The notes under the pieces were generated by a model. It worked only from the letters and a program-made list of their open reading frames with translations, did not search any database and had not been told where the DNA came from. A DNA stretch of 64,000 nucleotides from Coprococcus sp. (GTDB lineage Bacteria; Bacillota_A; Clostridia; Lachnospirales; Lachnospiraceae). The stretch is from NCBI GenBank assembly GCA_017624085.1, contig JAGANU010000008.1, positions 1 to 64,000 on the forward strand, written 5' to 3'. This document shows positions 8,721-16,786 of the stretch, piece by piece. Position numbers and translations under genes: made by a program. The stretch's first letter is position 1. Each line of letters starts with the position of its first letter.

Positions 8721-10337
8721 TTATTCCTCAACTGCTTCCTCTTCGTTATCTGATGAATCATCCTTAATCATATCCTCACCTAAATCATCAAGATTGATTT
8801 CAATTTCATCATCAGACACATCATCAATCATTAAATCATCCGTTGAATCTTCATCGAACTCTTCATCTACCTCTTCATCCAACTCACCATCTGATAATTC
8901 ATCATCTTCCATGACAATGGAAGAATCCATATCGTCAACGCCATAGCTCTCTGACTTTAATACTTTTGTAAGATCAATGAGCTTACCTGTAACAGCGTCA
9001 AGCATAATAAGCTGAACAATACTCTGGTCATCAGGAAGTCCATCTGTTCCGATCTCACACTGTGCAAATGACCAAACCGGTGTGTACTTAAACTTGTCAC
9101 CATCCATAATCTTGTAATACGAAAGTCTTGCGTCATTAAACTCAATTGCGCTGTAATTCGTCTTATGAGCTGTATAATACTCATTCATTGCAGCAGGAAG
9201 TGCCTTAAGTGCCTCATCCCATGATATAAGCTTGACATTCTCTTCCTTCTCACCTGTTGGTCGAAACAGATCATAGCAGTATGCGCCTACAATGCCCTTG
9301 TCATCGATACTGATTTCAAAGGATTCATCCTGCGAATCATACCACACATCTTCATCACTGTTTAAAGTATCAAGCTGATAGATAGATGGTGTATACGGTG
9401 CTACCCCCTCTACTGAACGCTTATATGTAACAACATAACCCTCCTTCTCTGTAGCAATTGTATTATAGTTATTGTCACTATATTCCCACAGAAGGTCTGC
9501 TGTATTTGTCATTACAACATCTGTAATGCCACATGAAGCAAGGAAATCAAGCCCCTTCTGAGCTGCCTCATCTGCAGACATAGCAGACATATTCTCTGTG
9601 TCGGCTACGGATGTATCATATCCATAATCAGCACTGTAATAATATAGGTTGGTTGCCCCATCCTTCGGTCTGTAGCTTATAAGCTGATCTCCTGGATAAT
9701 AGTCAATGTAAAAGCCTCCATTTGAGCCATCGTCAGATGACATAAAGGAAATCATATACATATCCTCGCCCTTTGAACCTACAAATGCTTCTCCGCTGTA
9801 ATCTCCGGCGCCCTCTCTCTCATCTGTAGCATCCTTGAGCTGATCCTTAAGCTCCTGTAAATACTCGTCATACCATGACTTCTCTTCATCTGAAGTAGCT
9901 GCAGCAGACATCTCATTTAAACGCTCTATCTCTCTTTCGATGTCGCCTTTATAAGGCTTATCCCAGCTGTAAACATATATACCTGCATTTACATCAAGGA
10001 AGCTCTCGCATACCCTCTTTTTATACTCGTTGTCTACGCCATTGTTCTCGTAGTAATAAATAGACATCTTATCAGTTTCCGGAACAAAAACCTCAGACAC
10101 GTTGAAGGATACCTTGCCAATACCTGTTGCAGCATCAATTCCTTCAAGTGTTCCCTGATATGATTCCGGCACCTCAAGCTTTGATGACAGCTTGCCGCCT
10201 TCTGTAGCAGTGCCGTCTTCTCCGTCGCCCATATCATAATCAACCTTTTTCTTTCCGCAGCCGGTAAGCGTCATTCCCGCAGCAAGCGTTACCGCAAGTG
10301 CAAGTGCTACCGCCTTCTTTAAATATGTCTTTCTCAT
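8721..10337 (-). CDS. Acidic lipoprotein, paralogue of the next gene
   Basis: A 538-residue exported lipoprotein: basic N-terminus, hydrophobic h-region and lipobox LTGC at about residues 24-27, so it should be lipid-anchored outside the membrane. The body matches the neighbour at 10501-11958 along its length (shared stretches such as MSIYYYE / MSVFYYE, GDYSGEAF / GDYSADAF, KYTPVW). The last 75 residues are almost all Asp, Glu and Ser, which the paralogue lacks. I recognise no catalytic motif. It is the last gene of the export operon, after 163 bases that hold three tandem repeats. A role as substrate-binding or accessory component of the ABC system is inference from position only. Confidence 0.85.
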   Translation of the reverse strand: MRKTYLKKAVALALAVTLAAGMTLTGCGKKKVDYDMGDGEDGTATEGGKLSSKLEVPESYQGTLEGIDAATGIGKVSFNVSEVFVPETDKMSIYYYENNGVDNEYKKRVCESFLDVNAGIYVYSWDKPYKGDIEREIERLNEMSAAATSDEEKSWYDEYLQELKDQLKDATDEREGAGDYSGEAFVGSKGEDMYMISFMSSDDGSNGGFYIDYYPGDQLISYRPKDGATNLYYYSADYGYDTSVADTENMSAMSADEAAQKGLDFLASCGITDVVMTNTADLLWEYSDNNYNTIATEKEGYVVTYKRSVEGVAPYTPSIYQLDTLNSDEDVWYDSQDESFEISIDDKGIVGAYCYDLFRPTGEKEENVKLISWDEALKALPAAMNEYYTAHKTNYSAIEFNDARLSYYKIMDGDKFKYTPVWSFAQCEIGTDGLPDDQSIVQLIMLDAVTGKLIDLTKVLKSESYGVDDMDSSIVMEDDELSDGELDEEVDEEFDEDSTDDLMIDDVSDDEIEINLDDLGEDMIKDDSSDNEEEAVEE

Positions 10338-10430
10338 AGGACTACCAACCTTTCTGATTCTTTTACAATCCTCATCTGTATTATTCTACATACGTACCGA
10401 TTATAATATAATTTTTTTTCTGTTACAAGC

Positions 10431-10506
10431 CATATATTTTCACTCTGATTATTCCATATATATTTTCACTCTGATTATTCCACATATTTTTTTGCCCTGA
10501 CTATTC
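10431..10506. repeat. Three tandem repeats of 24-26 bases
   Basis: Three head-to-tail units start at 10431 (24 bases), 10455 (26) and 10481 (26, diverged), each of the type CATATATTTTCACTCTGATT plus ATTC. The first two differ only by a TA insertion. The third runs into the stop codon of the 485-aa lipoprotein gene (10501-10503), so the array has probably grown outward from the gene end. Confidence 0.8.
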
Positions 10507-11958
10507 CACTGCCTCCTCCCCAGCTTCTTCTGTCTGTTCTTCCCCCATAGTGATCTCAGAGGCCAGCAATACCAGATTATCCACATAGTCTATAGCCTCC
10601 CCTGTTATTGCATCAACAAGTAGAAGTTGGACTATATAATCCGGGTCTAATTCTCCATTCAATCCCGGCATATGATCTGCAAATGCCCATACAGGCGTAT
10701 ACTTAATCCGACCCCCATCATACAGCTTGAAATATGTTAAGCGAACATCATTAAACGTTATACTATTGTTTCGTGGAGAATGTGCGCCAAAAAAGTCACT
10801 GGCTGCCTCCGGCAGTCTTTCAAGAATCTCCTCCCAGGTTAACAGCTTTACATTTTCTTCCTTATCACCTGAATAATGAGTCCTGTAAGCTCCATAGACA
10901 GAAAAGATACCGTTATCATCCACCCTTATCTCAAAGAATTCGCTCTGTGGGTCAAGCCATTTTTCATCATCTCTGAGAGCCTCAATATTATATAAAATCG
11001 GTGAAAATGGCGTACACCCGTCCAACGCTTTTGAGAAGGTTATGACATAGCCGTCCTTCTCTGTTTCAACTACATTGTAGCCTGTGCCAATGTATTCCCA
11101 CACAATATCTGACACATCTGATACGATTACATTGGATATGTCACAGGAGGCTAAAAAGTCCTGAGCAATGTTTATTGCTTCTTCTTTTGATAACTTAGCC
11201 ATATTCTCCATATCATCTAATGAGGGATAATAGTAATCCTTACCATAGCTGTAAGCCTCTATCGTACCCTCCTTATGCTTATATGTAACATTGTAGTTTT
11301 CAGGATAACGACACGCAATAAAACTGTTTTGTATGTCATTTGTTGTACTTCCAAAGGATGCACCAAAATATATGATAAATGTATTTCCATCTCTTTCGCC
11401 GATAAAAGCATCAGCGCTGTAATCGCCGGCTTCAACCATATTGTCTGTAGCTATGCTAAGCTCGGCCTTCATGCTGCTTATATATGTCTCAAGCTGCTGT
11501 TTCTCTTCTTCTGTAGCTGCAGCATCAGAAAGCTCGGTTAATCGGACTATCTCCTTTTGGATATACTTCCTGTATGGTTTTTCTGAATCATAGACATATA
11601 TGCCCTGGCTGACATCAAAAAAATTCTCACACACACTTCTTCTATAGTCTAGATTTAAAGCATTTCTCTCATAATAAAACACTGACATTCTATCTGTGTC
11701 CGGGCACTCTATCGAATCATCATCTAACCATAAATTTGTAATACCAAGGGAGCTGTCAACTCCTTCTACCTTTTGTTTGCAGGACTCCGGTATATTTAGC
11801 TTTTCAGACAGCTTAGTCTGCTTCCCCGGTGTATCACTTCCACCATCATCCATATAATAATCAACACTTTTCTTGCCACAGCCGGATACACATGTCACAC
11901 ACAAGATAGCCAGGACAGTCAGGATTGATGTCAGCTTAAAAAGGCCCTTTCTCCTCAT
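10501..11958 (-). CDS. Lipoprotein, paralogue of the 538-aa lipoprotein
   Basis: A 485-residue lipoprotein with signal peptide and lipobox VSGC at about residues 24-27. It aligns with the 8721-10337 product over most of the body but ends in a short acidic tail of about 15 residues instead of 75. It begins 12 bases after the acidic-tailed ATPase gene, with AAGGTGG before the ATG, so it is translationally close to the ABC operon. A conserved central segment (the EKEGYVVTYKR / EKDGYVITFSK type) and a KYTPVWAF motif suggest a common all-beta domain. Function unknown. Tandem duplication of the ancestor is the simplest origin. Confidence 0.86.
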   Translation of the reverse strand: MRRKGLFKLTSILTVLAILCVTCVSGCGKKSVDYYMDDGGSDTPGKQTKLSEKLNIPESCKQKVEGVDSSLGITNLWLDDDSIECPDTDRMSVFYYERNALNLDYRRSVCENFFDVSQGIYVYDSEKPYRKYIQKEIVRLTELSDAAATEEEKQQLETYISSMKAELSIATDNMVEAGDYSADAFIGERDGNTFIIYFGASFGSTTNDIQNSFIACRYPENYNVTYKHKEGTIEAYSYGKDYYYPSLDDMENMAKLSKEEAINIAQDFLASCDISNVIVSDVSDIVWEYIGTGYNVVETEKDGYVITFSKALDGCTPFSPILYNIEALRDDEKWLDPQSEFFEIRVDDNGIFSVYGAYRTHYSGDKEENVKLLTWEEILERLPEAASDFFGAHSPRNNSITFNDVRLTYFKLYDGGRIKYTPVWAFADHMPGLNGELDPDYIVQLLLVDAITGEAIDYVDNLVLLASEITMGEEQTEEAGEEAVE

Positions 11959-11970
11959 CTACATACCACC

Positions 11971-13257
11971 TTATTCTTTCGATATGATAACCTTACCATC
12001 AACCACCTGAACCTTTACCTTATTCGTATCAATACCTGCTGCCTCAAGCATCTCAGGACTGATCTGAACACGGTTAGCCTTGTCAAGGATAGAGAATTCC
12101 TCATGAGAATCATCGGATGAAAAGCCGTCAGTAGAAAGCTCATCCATCCTATCCTTGTATGATTCCTTCATAATCTTCTCAGTGCTAATCTTTCCATCAG
12201 AAATCATAACCACACGTCCAACCTTGTTCGCAAGGCTTATATCATGGGTTACTATAATAATTGTGATTCCAAGCTCTTCATTCAGCTTTCTGAATAGATC
12301 CTGGATCATATTGGAGGTCTTTGTATCTACAGCACCTGTAGGCTCATCGGCAAGAAGTATTTTAGGGTTGTTGGCAAGAGCAATTGCAATCGCAACTCTC
12401 TGCTGCTCTCCTCCTGACATCTGTGAAGGATAGGAATCAAGCTTATCAGCAAGACCTACCTTCGTAAGAAGCTCCTTTGCCCTTTCATACTTATTAACCT
12501 TGCTGCCCTTATCAAAGTACATAGGAACCTGCACATTCTCTATTGCCGTCATATACGGCAATAGATTTCTTGAGTTCTTCTGCCACACAAAGCCAACCGT
12601 ATGCTTCCTGTACTCCACAAGCTCCTTGTCTGTCATGGCAAATAAATCCTTGCCGTCAACATACAGCTTGCCTGCCGTCGGTCTCTCAAGACCACCAATC
12701 ATATTAAGAAGGGTTGACTTTCCGGAACCTGACTTTCCGATTACAGCCATAAGCTCACCGTGCTTTATGTTAAGCTCAAGGCCCTGAAGAGCCATAACCT
12801 CAACCTCATCCGTCTTATAGATCTTAACTAAGCTGTCACACTCTATAATATACTCTGAGTTGGTCTTTATGTCCTCATCTGACTCGTCTGGCTCATCTGA
12901 ATCATCTGAACCATCCTGCTCATCTGATGTATTCGGCTCATCTGAACCATCCTGCTCATCTGATGTATTCGGCTCATCTGACTCGTCCGAGCTTTCCGGC
13001 GCATCTACATCCTCTGTGTCCTCTGTCCGGTCTGTCCTCTCTGACGCTTCACTTTCCTCCGCCACTTCTGTAACATCCGAGCTACCTGAAATCTCCACTT
13101 CATCAGACTTATTTTCCGCTGTCTTTGCTGCCTTCTCCTCAGATGTCATGAACACATCATCAAACTCTTCTTCATTTGTTTCTGCGGATTTATGTGCATT
13201 CGTTTCGTTCTCCGCAGCAACCTTTATATCTTCATATTCTTTATTCTCACTGCTCAA
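11971..13257 (-). CDS. ABC transporter ATPase with long acidic N-terminal extension
   Basis: MacB/LolD-type ATPase. Walker A GKSGSGKST at residues 174-182, signature SGGEQQ at 281-286, Walker B ILLADEP at 300-306. The domain proper starts near residue 134. Before it are 133 residues rich in Asp, Glu and Ser, including two identical 12-residue units (SDEPNTSDEQDG) at about 93-116. After the ATPase domain, about 70 extra residues end in a small beta-rich segment. The start is a TTG at 13255-13257 overlapping the stop region of the previous ATPase gene by 11 bases, with GGTGAG upstream. It is likely the energy source of the FtsX permease with the other ATPase as partner. Confidence 0.9.
   Translation of the reverse strand: MSSENKEYEDIKVAAENETNAHKSAETNEEEFDDVFMTSEEKAAKTAENKSDEVEISGSSDVTEVAEESEASERTDRTEDTEDVDAPESSDESDEPNTSDEQDGSDEPNTSDEQDGSDDSDEPDESDEDIKTNSEYIIECDSLVKIYKTDEVEVMALQGLELNIKHGELMAVIGKSGSGKSTLLNMIGGLERPTAGKLYVDGKDLFAMTDKELVEYRKHTVGFVWQKNSRNLLPYMTAIENVQVPMYFDKGSKVNKYERAKELLTKVGLADKLDSYPSQMSGGEQQRVAIAIALANNPKILLADEPTGAVDTKTSNMIQDLFRKLNEELGITIIIVTHDISLANKVGRVVMISDGKISTEKIMKESYKDRMDELSTDGFSSDDSHEEFSILDKANRVQISPEMLEAAGIDTNKVKVQVVDGKVIISKE
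12905..12976. repeat. Perfect 36-bp tandem duplication inside an ABC ATPase gene
   Basis: Bases 12905-12940 and 12941-12976 are identical, encoding two copies of a 12-residue acidic unit in the N-terminal extension of the 428-aa ATPase. Partial copies flank them. Identity at the DNA level points to recent duplication or slipped-strand copy-number change that keeps frame. Confidence 0.95.
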
Positions 13258-13936
13258 CTAACTCACCATCCTCCATCTCATACACCACATCACCGAGTTC
13301 CATAAGCTTTGGATCATGGGTTGTCATAACAATTGTTATACCTTCTTTTTCCACCAGCTCCTTAAAGAGCTTCATAACGGCAAGTCCGGAGGCTGTATCA
13401 AGAGCACCGGTTGGCTCATCGGCAAATATTACCTTTGGCTTATGGGCAACCGCTCTTGCAATTGCTACTCTCTGCTGTTCTCCTCCTGACATCTGATTCG
13501 GATAATGCTTCATTCTGCCGGAGAGACCCACAAGGTCTAAAACCTCCTTTATACGGGAGTCCCTGTTACCCTTATACTCTGCAAGTCTGAGACCAAAGTC
13601 AACATTCTCATATGCACTCATAATCGGAATCAATGCCACCGACTGAAATACAAATCCAATGCTGTATCTCCGAAGAAGCTCCTTTTCCTTCTCATTCATC
13701 TGACCATATACATGGCCATCCACCATAACCTCTCCTTCACTAGGCTCATCAAGGGCACTTAGTATGTTGAGAAGAGTTGTTTTTCCGGAACCCGAACGGC
13801 CCTTCAGTATAGTAAGCTTTCCTGTTGGAACCTTCATATCTACGCCCTTTAAGGCATAAAAGTCTTCTCCGCTTCCAAGCTTGAAGCACCTCTTTACACC
13901 GCGGGCTTCAATCATTATGTCTGTATTATCGCTCAT
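13247..13936 (-). CDS. ABC transporter ATP-binding protein (MacB/LolD family)
   Basis: A compact 229-residue ATPase. Walker A GRSGSGKTT at about 46-54, signature MSGGEQQRVAIARA, Walker B VIFADEP, D-loop GALD and switch His in TTHDP are all intact. It starts three bases after the permease stop, with GGGGGAGG upstream of the ATG. It is about 40 percent alike by eye to the neighbouring acidic-tailed ATPase, so the exporter may use a heterodimer of ATPases. Cytoplasmic face of the membrane. Confidence 0.94.
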   Translation of the reverse strand: MSDNTDIMIEARGVKRCFKLGSGEDFYALKGVDMKVPTGKLTILKGRSGSGKTTLLNILSALDEPSEGEVMVDGHVYGQMNEKEKELLRRYSIGFVFQSVALIPIMSAYENVDFGLRLAEYKGNRDSRIKEVLDLVGLSGRMKHYPNQMSGGEQQRVAIARAVAHKPKVIFADEPTGALDTASGLAVMKLFKELVEKEGITIVMTTHDPKLMELGDVVYEMEDGELVEQ

Positions 13937-13939
13937 AAT

Positions 13940-16771
13940 TTAATCCTCCCCCAGCTTAAGTGCCTGTGTAATGTTCATCTTCTTAAGTATTGTTCTTATT
14001 ACAATAAAGCATACTACAAACATAAATACTACCACTGCAGTAAGCTTAATGATGTCATACTGATCTGCCGCTATGGCAATGCTGATATTATGGGACTCCG
14101 GAAGGTACACTATTGCAACCAGCCTTACAAATAACATGGTTGCCAGTACACCCACTCCGTAGCCTGCCACACTGGCAAGAACAGAACTAAATATCTGCTC
14201 ATTGATCAGCATCTTATTGATTTCCTTCATACTCATACCCATAGCCCTGTATATACCAAACAACAGCTCACGCTGTTTAATTGAGGTAATCCAGTAAATC
14301 AGGAATCCTACCGTACAAAGTATTATTGCTATTATAAATGAAAGAGAGAACAAGCCATTTGTAATAAGGACAAGCGGTGAGCTCTGCATTTCTGAAATGT
14401 TCATATCAACGCTCTCATACTGAACGATATTTATCCCATCCGCTTCTAACCTGTCAAGGACATCTGTGTACGATACGCCATCCTTTAGTCTCATCCACAC
14501 CTGATAAGGGGTAAGGCTGAATGCACCAACCACATATGCATAGTTGGCTACCACAAGATATCTCTCTATCTCCTCCATCTCACCCTTATCATTTTTCTGA
14601 TATACATACTGCTCAAAGCCCGGGAAAGCATCCACAATTGCACATACCGTTCCGCTAGGAGATGCAATCTCTGATTTTGAGTTTCCATAAAGAGGGGCAT
14701 ACCTTGCATAATTGATTGAATCGCCCACCTCTATGTGATATTTCTCAGCGAGATTTGAGGATATGATAACTCCATTTGATACAGAAGCCAGACTGTTAAG
14801 GTAATTGAACCAGTGCTCCTTGTTGAGGCCGTCTAAAAGCTCTGCGGTCTCTCCAAATTCCTTCGTATTAATTCCCATTACCACGCTGTTTGTAAGCTCC
14901 TCGCCTGATACCTTTATGACGGCGTTATCGTCATAGATAACCTTCGTTACCTTTTCACACAAATCACCCTCCAGCTTGGTAAATCTCTCGAAGTCACCCT
15001 CCGTGTAATACCAGTGGCTCTTCTTTTCCATATCGATGTATGTTCCCCTGGTCCACTGCTCGGTAACTACCAAATCCGTTCCAAGATTGTAGTCGATTCT
15101 CTTTGTCTTGTTGTCATTTATTGTTCTTGCAATTACGGAATTAAACATTCCCATGGCAATCGTCATTACAAGGAATACTGAGATAAAGCCCTGCTTCTTT
15201 ACTGTTCTTGTTATCTGAAGGAAGGATGCATATACAGCCGGTGACCAGCGTTTCTTTCCTATCTTGTAAATGAGCTTTATAAGATACTTAATAAGTCTCA
15301 ATATAAGAAGACCCACTGCAAATATAAACAGTGAAGAATTCAGGAAGATAACAGGATCAGGTCTCTTTCCCGACAAAATATCAAGAGCTATCGTTCCCTT
15401 TTGTTTGTTGTAGTTGTAAAGCAAATATATGGACAGTGCCACAAGAATGACATCTACAAAGAACTTCTCCCAGAAAGGTTTATAACCAACCTTGCCTGTT
15501 TTGCTCTTTTGCTCAACGATAGAATTCTTTGCATACTTCAGTACCGGAAGTGTAACAAAAAGTATTGCAATCACTGCTGCTGCAATGCTGTATACTATCA
15601 TCCATGGATCCAGTCCATAATAATGTGTATCCTTTATATCAAACTTCAAAAATGATGTTGTGCTTGCCGCTAGCTTACACAGCAAAAAGCCTATTGGTAT
15701 ACCAATCAGTATGGCAATAAATGAAAGGATTGCGGACTGTCCAAGATAAAGGCCAATGACCTGTCTGGTACTGGTTCCTCGGCTCTTGAGCATGGCAATT
15801 TCGCCATCCTCCATCTCAAGTATCTGACTTGATACCATATATATAAATGCAAGCAGAAGTACAAGAATAGGAAGCTCGAGAACCCAGATAATGATTCCTA
15901 TTGTTTTCGCATCACCCCTGTAGTCAATGAGTATCTTAGCAAAATTCTCAACAAATCCTGCATCCGATTTCTTGAAGGAGTTAATGTAGTATAAGCTGTC
16001 CATGGCATTTGCATGGGTTATCTGGGTGTAATCCAGCATGTCATAAAAGTTGTAGTAAATTGTAAGTATATTGAATTTTGATACGATCTCGTCAAAATCG
16101 CTCTTTCTTATGTAAACCTGTTTGTCAAGCTCGCTGAGCTTGTCATACCAATAGCAGTCCGTATAGTCCTTCTCCTCAAATACACCCACAATCTTATACT
16201 TTAGGGGATTTCCTTGGGCATCCTTCACATCATTTATTCCTGAATCGATGGACATTACCTCCCCAACTACAAGCCCATATGCATCAAGCTGTCTCTGGGA
16301 TATGATACATGGATATGCACCATCCTCCACCTGAGCCTGGTCAAGGCCCACACCATAGGTAATATTGATATGGTCTTCAAGCCCGGGCATGTATAACAAA
16401 TCAAAATATGCCCTATGTCCGAGATTACTCCTTATATACCCTGTCTGAAGCTTAAGACTTGTCTGCCTGTAGACTGTATCGGTCTCCATGTAATAGTTCC
16501 ACATGTTCTCATATTTGTTTATACGATTAAGAACGGCCTCCGAGTCCGCATATTCATCAGTAGAACAGGAGCCCTCTCTTCCAATCATACACGGATACTT
16601 GTTTTCTTCCTCCATAGCTGCCTCAAACTTGGCGGACAAGAGCATATCAAGAGCACCATTTTTAAACATAGGATTACAGGAAGCAACAGCAACCAAAAGA
16701 ATAATTCCGAGAAGGAGACATGCATTCAGCCATTTCTTGTTTAGTAATTTATGCGATAAAAATTTAAACAT
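13940..16771 (-). CDS. Large FtsX-like ABC permease
   Basis: A 943-residue permease. One N-terminal membrane segment (about 15-32) is followed by an outside domain to about 285, then a cluster of three FtsX-type membrane segments (about 295-410), two more around 435-490, a second outside domain (about 540-770) and a final FtsX triplet (about 785-930). This is the duplicated FtsX layout typical of Gram-positive type VII (MacB-like) permeases of about 800-1000 aa, which export or extract peptides and lipoproteins. The strong AAGGAGATATC sits before the ATG. It lies between adaptors and ATPases in one operon. Confidence 0.92.
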   Translation of the reverse strand: MFKFLSHKLLNKKWLNACLLLGIILLVAVASCNPMFKNGALDMLLSAKFEAAMEEENKYPCMIGREGSCSTDEYADSEAVLNRINKYENMWNYYMETDTVYRQTSLKLQTGYIRSNLGHRAYFDLLYMPGLEDHINITYGVGLDQAQVEDGAYPCIISQRQLDAYGLVVGEVMSIDSGINDVKDAQGNPLKYKIVGVFEEKDYTDCYWYDKLSELDKQVYIRKSDFDEIVSKFNILTIYYNFYDMLDYTQITHANAMDSLYYINSFKKSDAGFVENFAKILIDYRGDAKTIGIIIWVLELPILVLLLAFIYMVSSQILEMEDGEIAMLKSRGTSTRQVIGLYLGQSAILSFIAILIGIPIGFLLCKLAASTTSFLKFDIKDTHYYGLDPWMIVYSIAAAVIAILFVTLPVLKYAKNSIVEQKSKTGKVGYKPFWEKFFVDVILVALSIYLLYNYNKQKGTIALDILSGKRPDPVIFLNSSLFIFAVGLLILRLIKYLIKLIYKIGKKRWSPAVYASFLQITRTVKKQGFISVFLVMTIAMGMFNSVIARTINDNKTKRIDYNLGTDLVVTEQWTRGTYIDMEKKSHWYYTEGDFERFTKLEGDLCEKVTKVIYDDNAVIKVSGEELTNSVVMGINTKEFGETAELLDGLNKEHWFNYLNSLASVSNGVIISSNLAEKYHIEVGDSINYARYAPLYGNSKSEIASPSGTVCAIVDAFPGFEQYVYQKNDKGEMEEIERYLVVANYAYVVGAFSLTPYQVWMRLKDGVSYTDVLDRLEADGINIVQYESVDMNISEMQSSPLVLITNGLFSLSFIIAIILCTVGFLIYWITSIKQRELLFGIYRAMGMSMKEINKMLINEQIFSSVLASVAGYGVGVLATMLFVRLVAIVYLPESHNISIAIAADQYDIIKLTAVVVFMFVVCFIVIRTILKKMNITQALKLGED

Positions 16772-16786
16772 GATATCTCCTTTCCC

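Noticed and set aside
12860..13261. Serine-rich plus-strand ORF of 133 aa
   Set aside because: It is the antisense of the acidic repeat region of the ABC ATPase gene; its Ser content follows from the Asp/Glu codons on the other strand.
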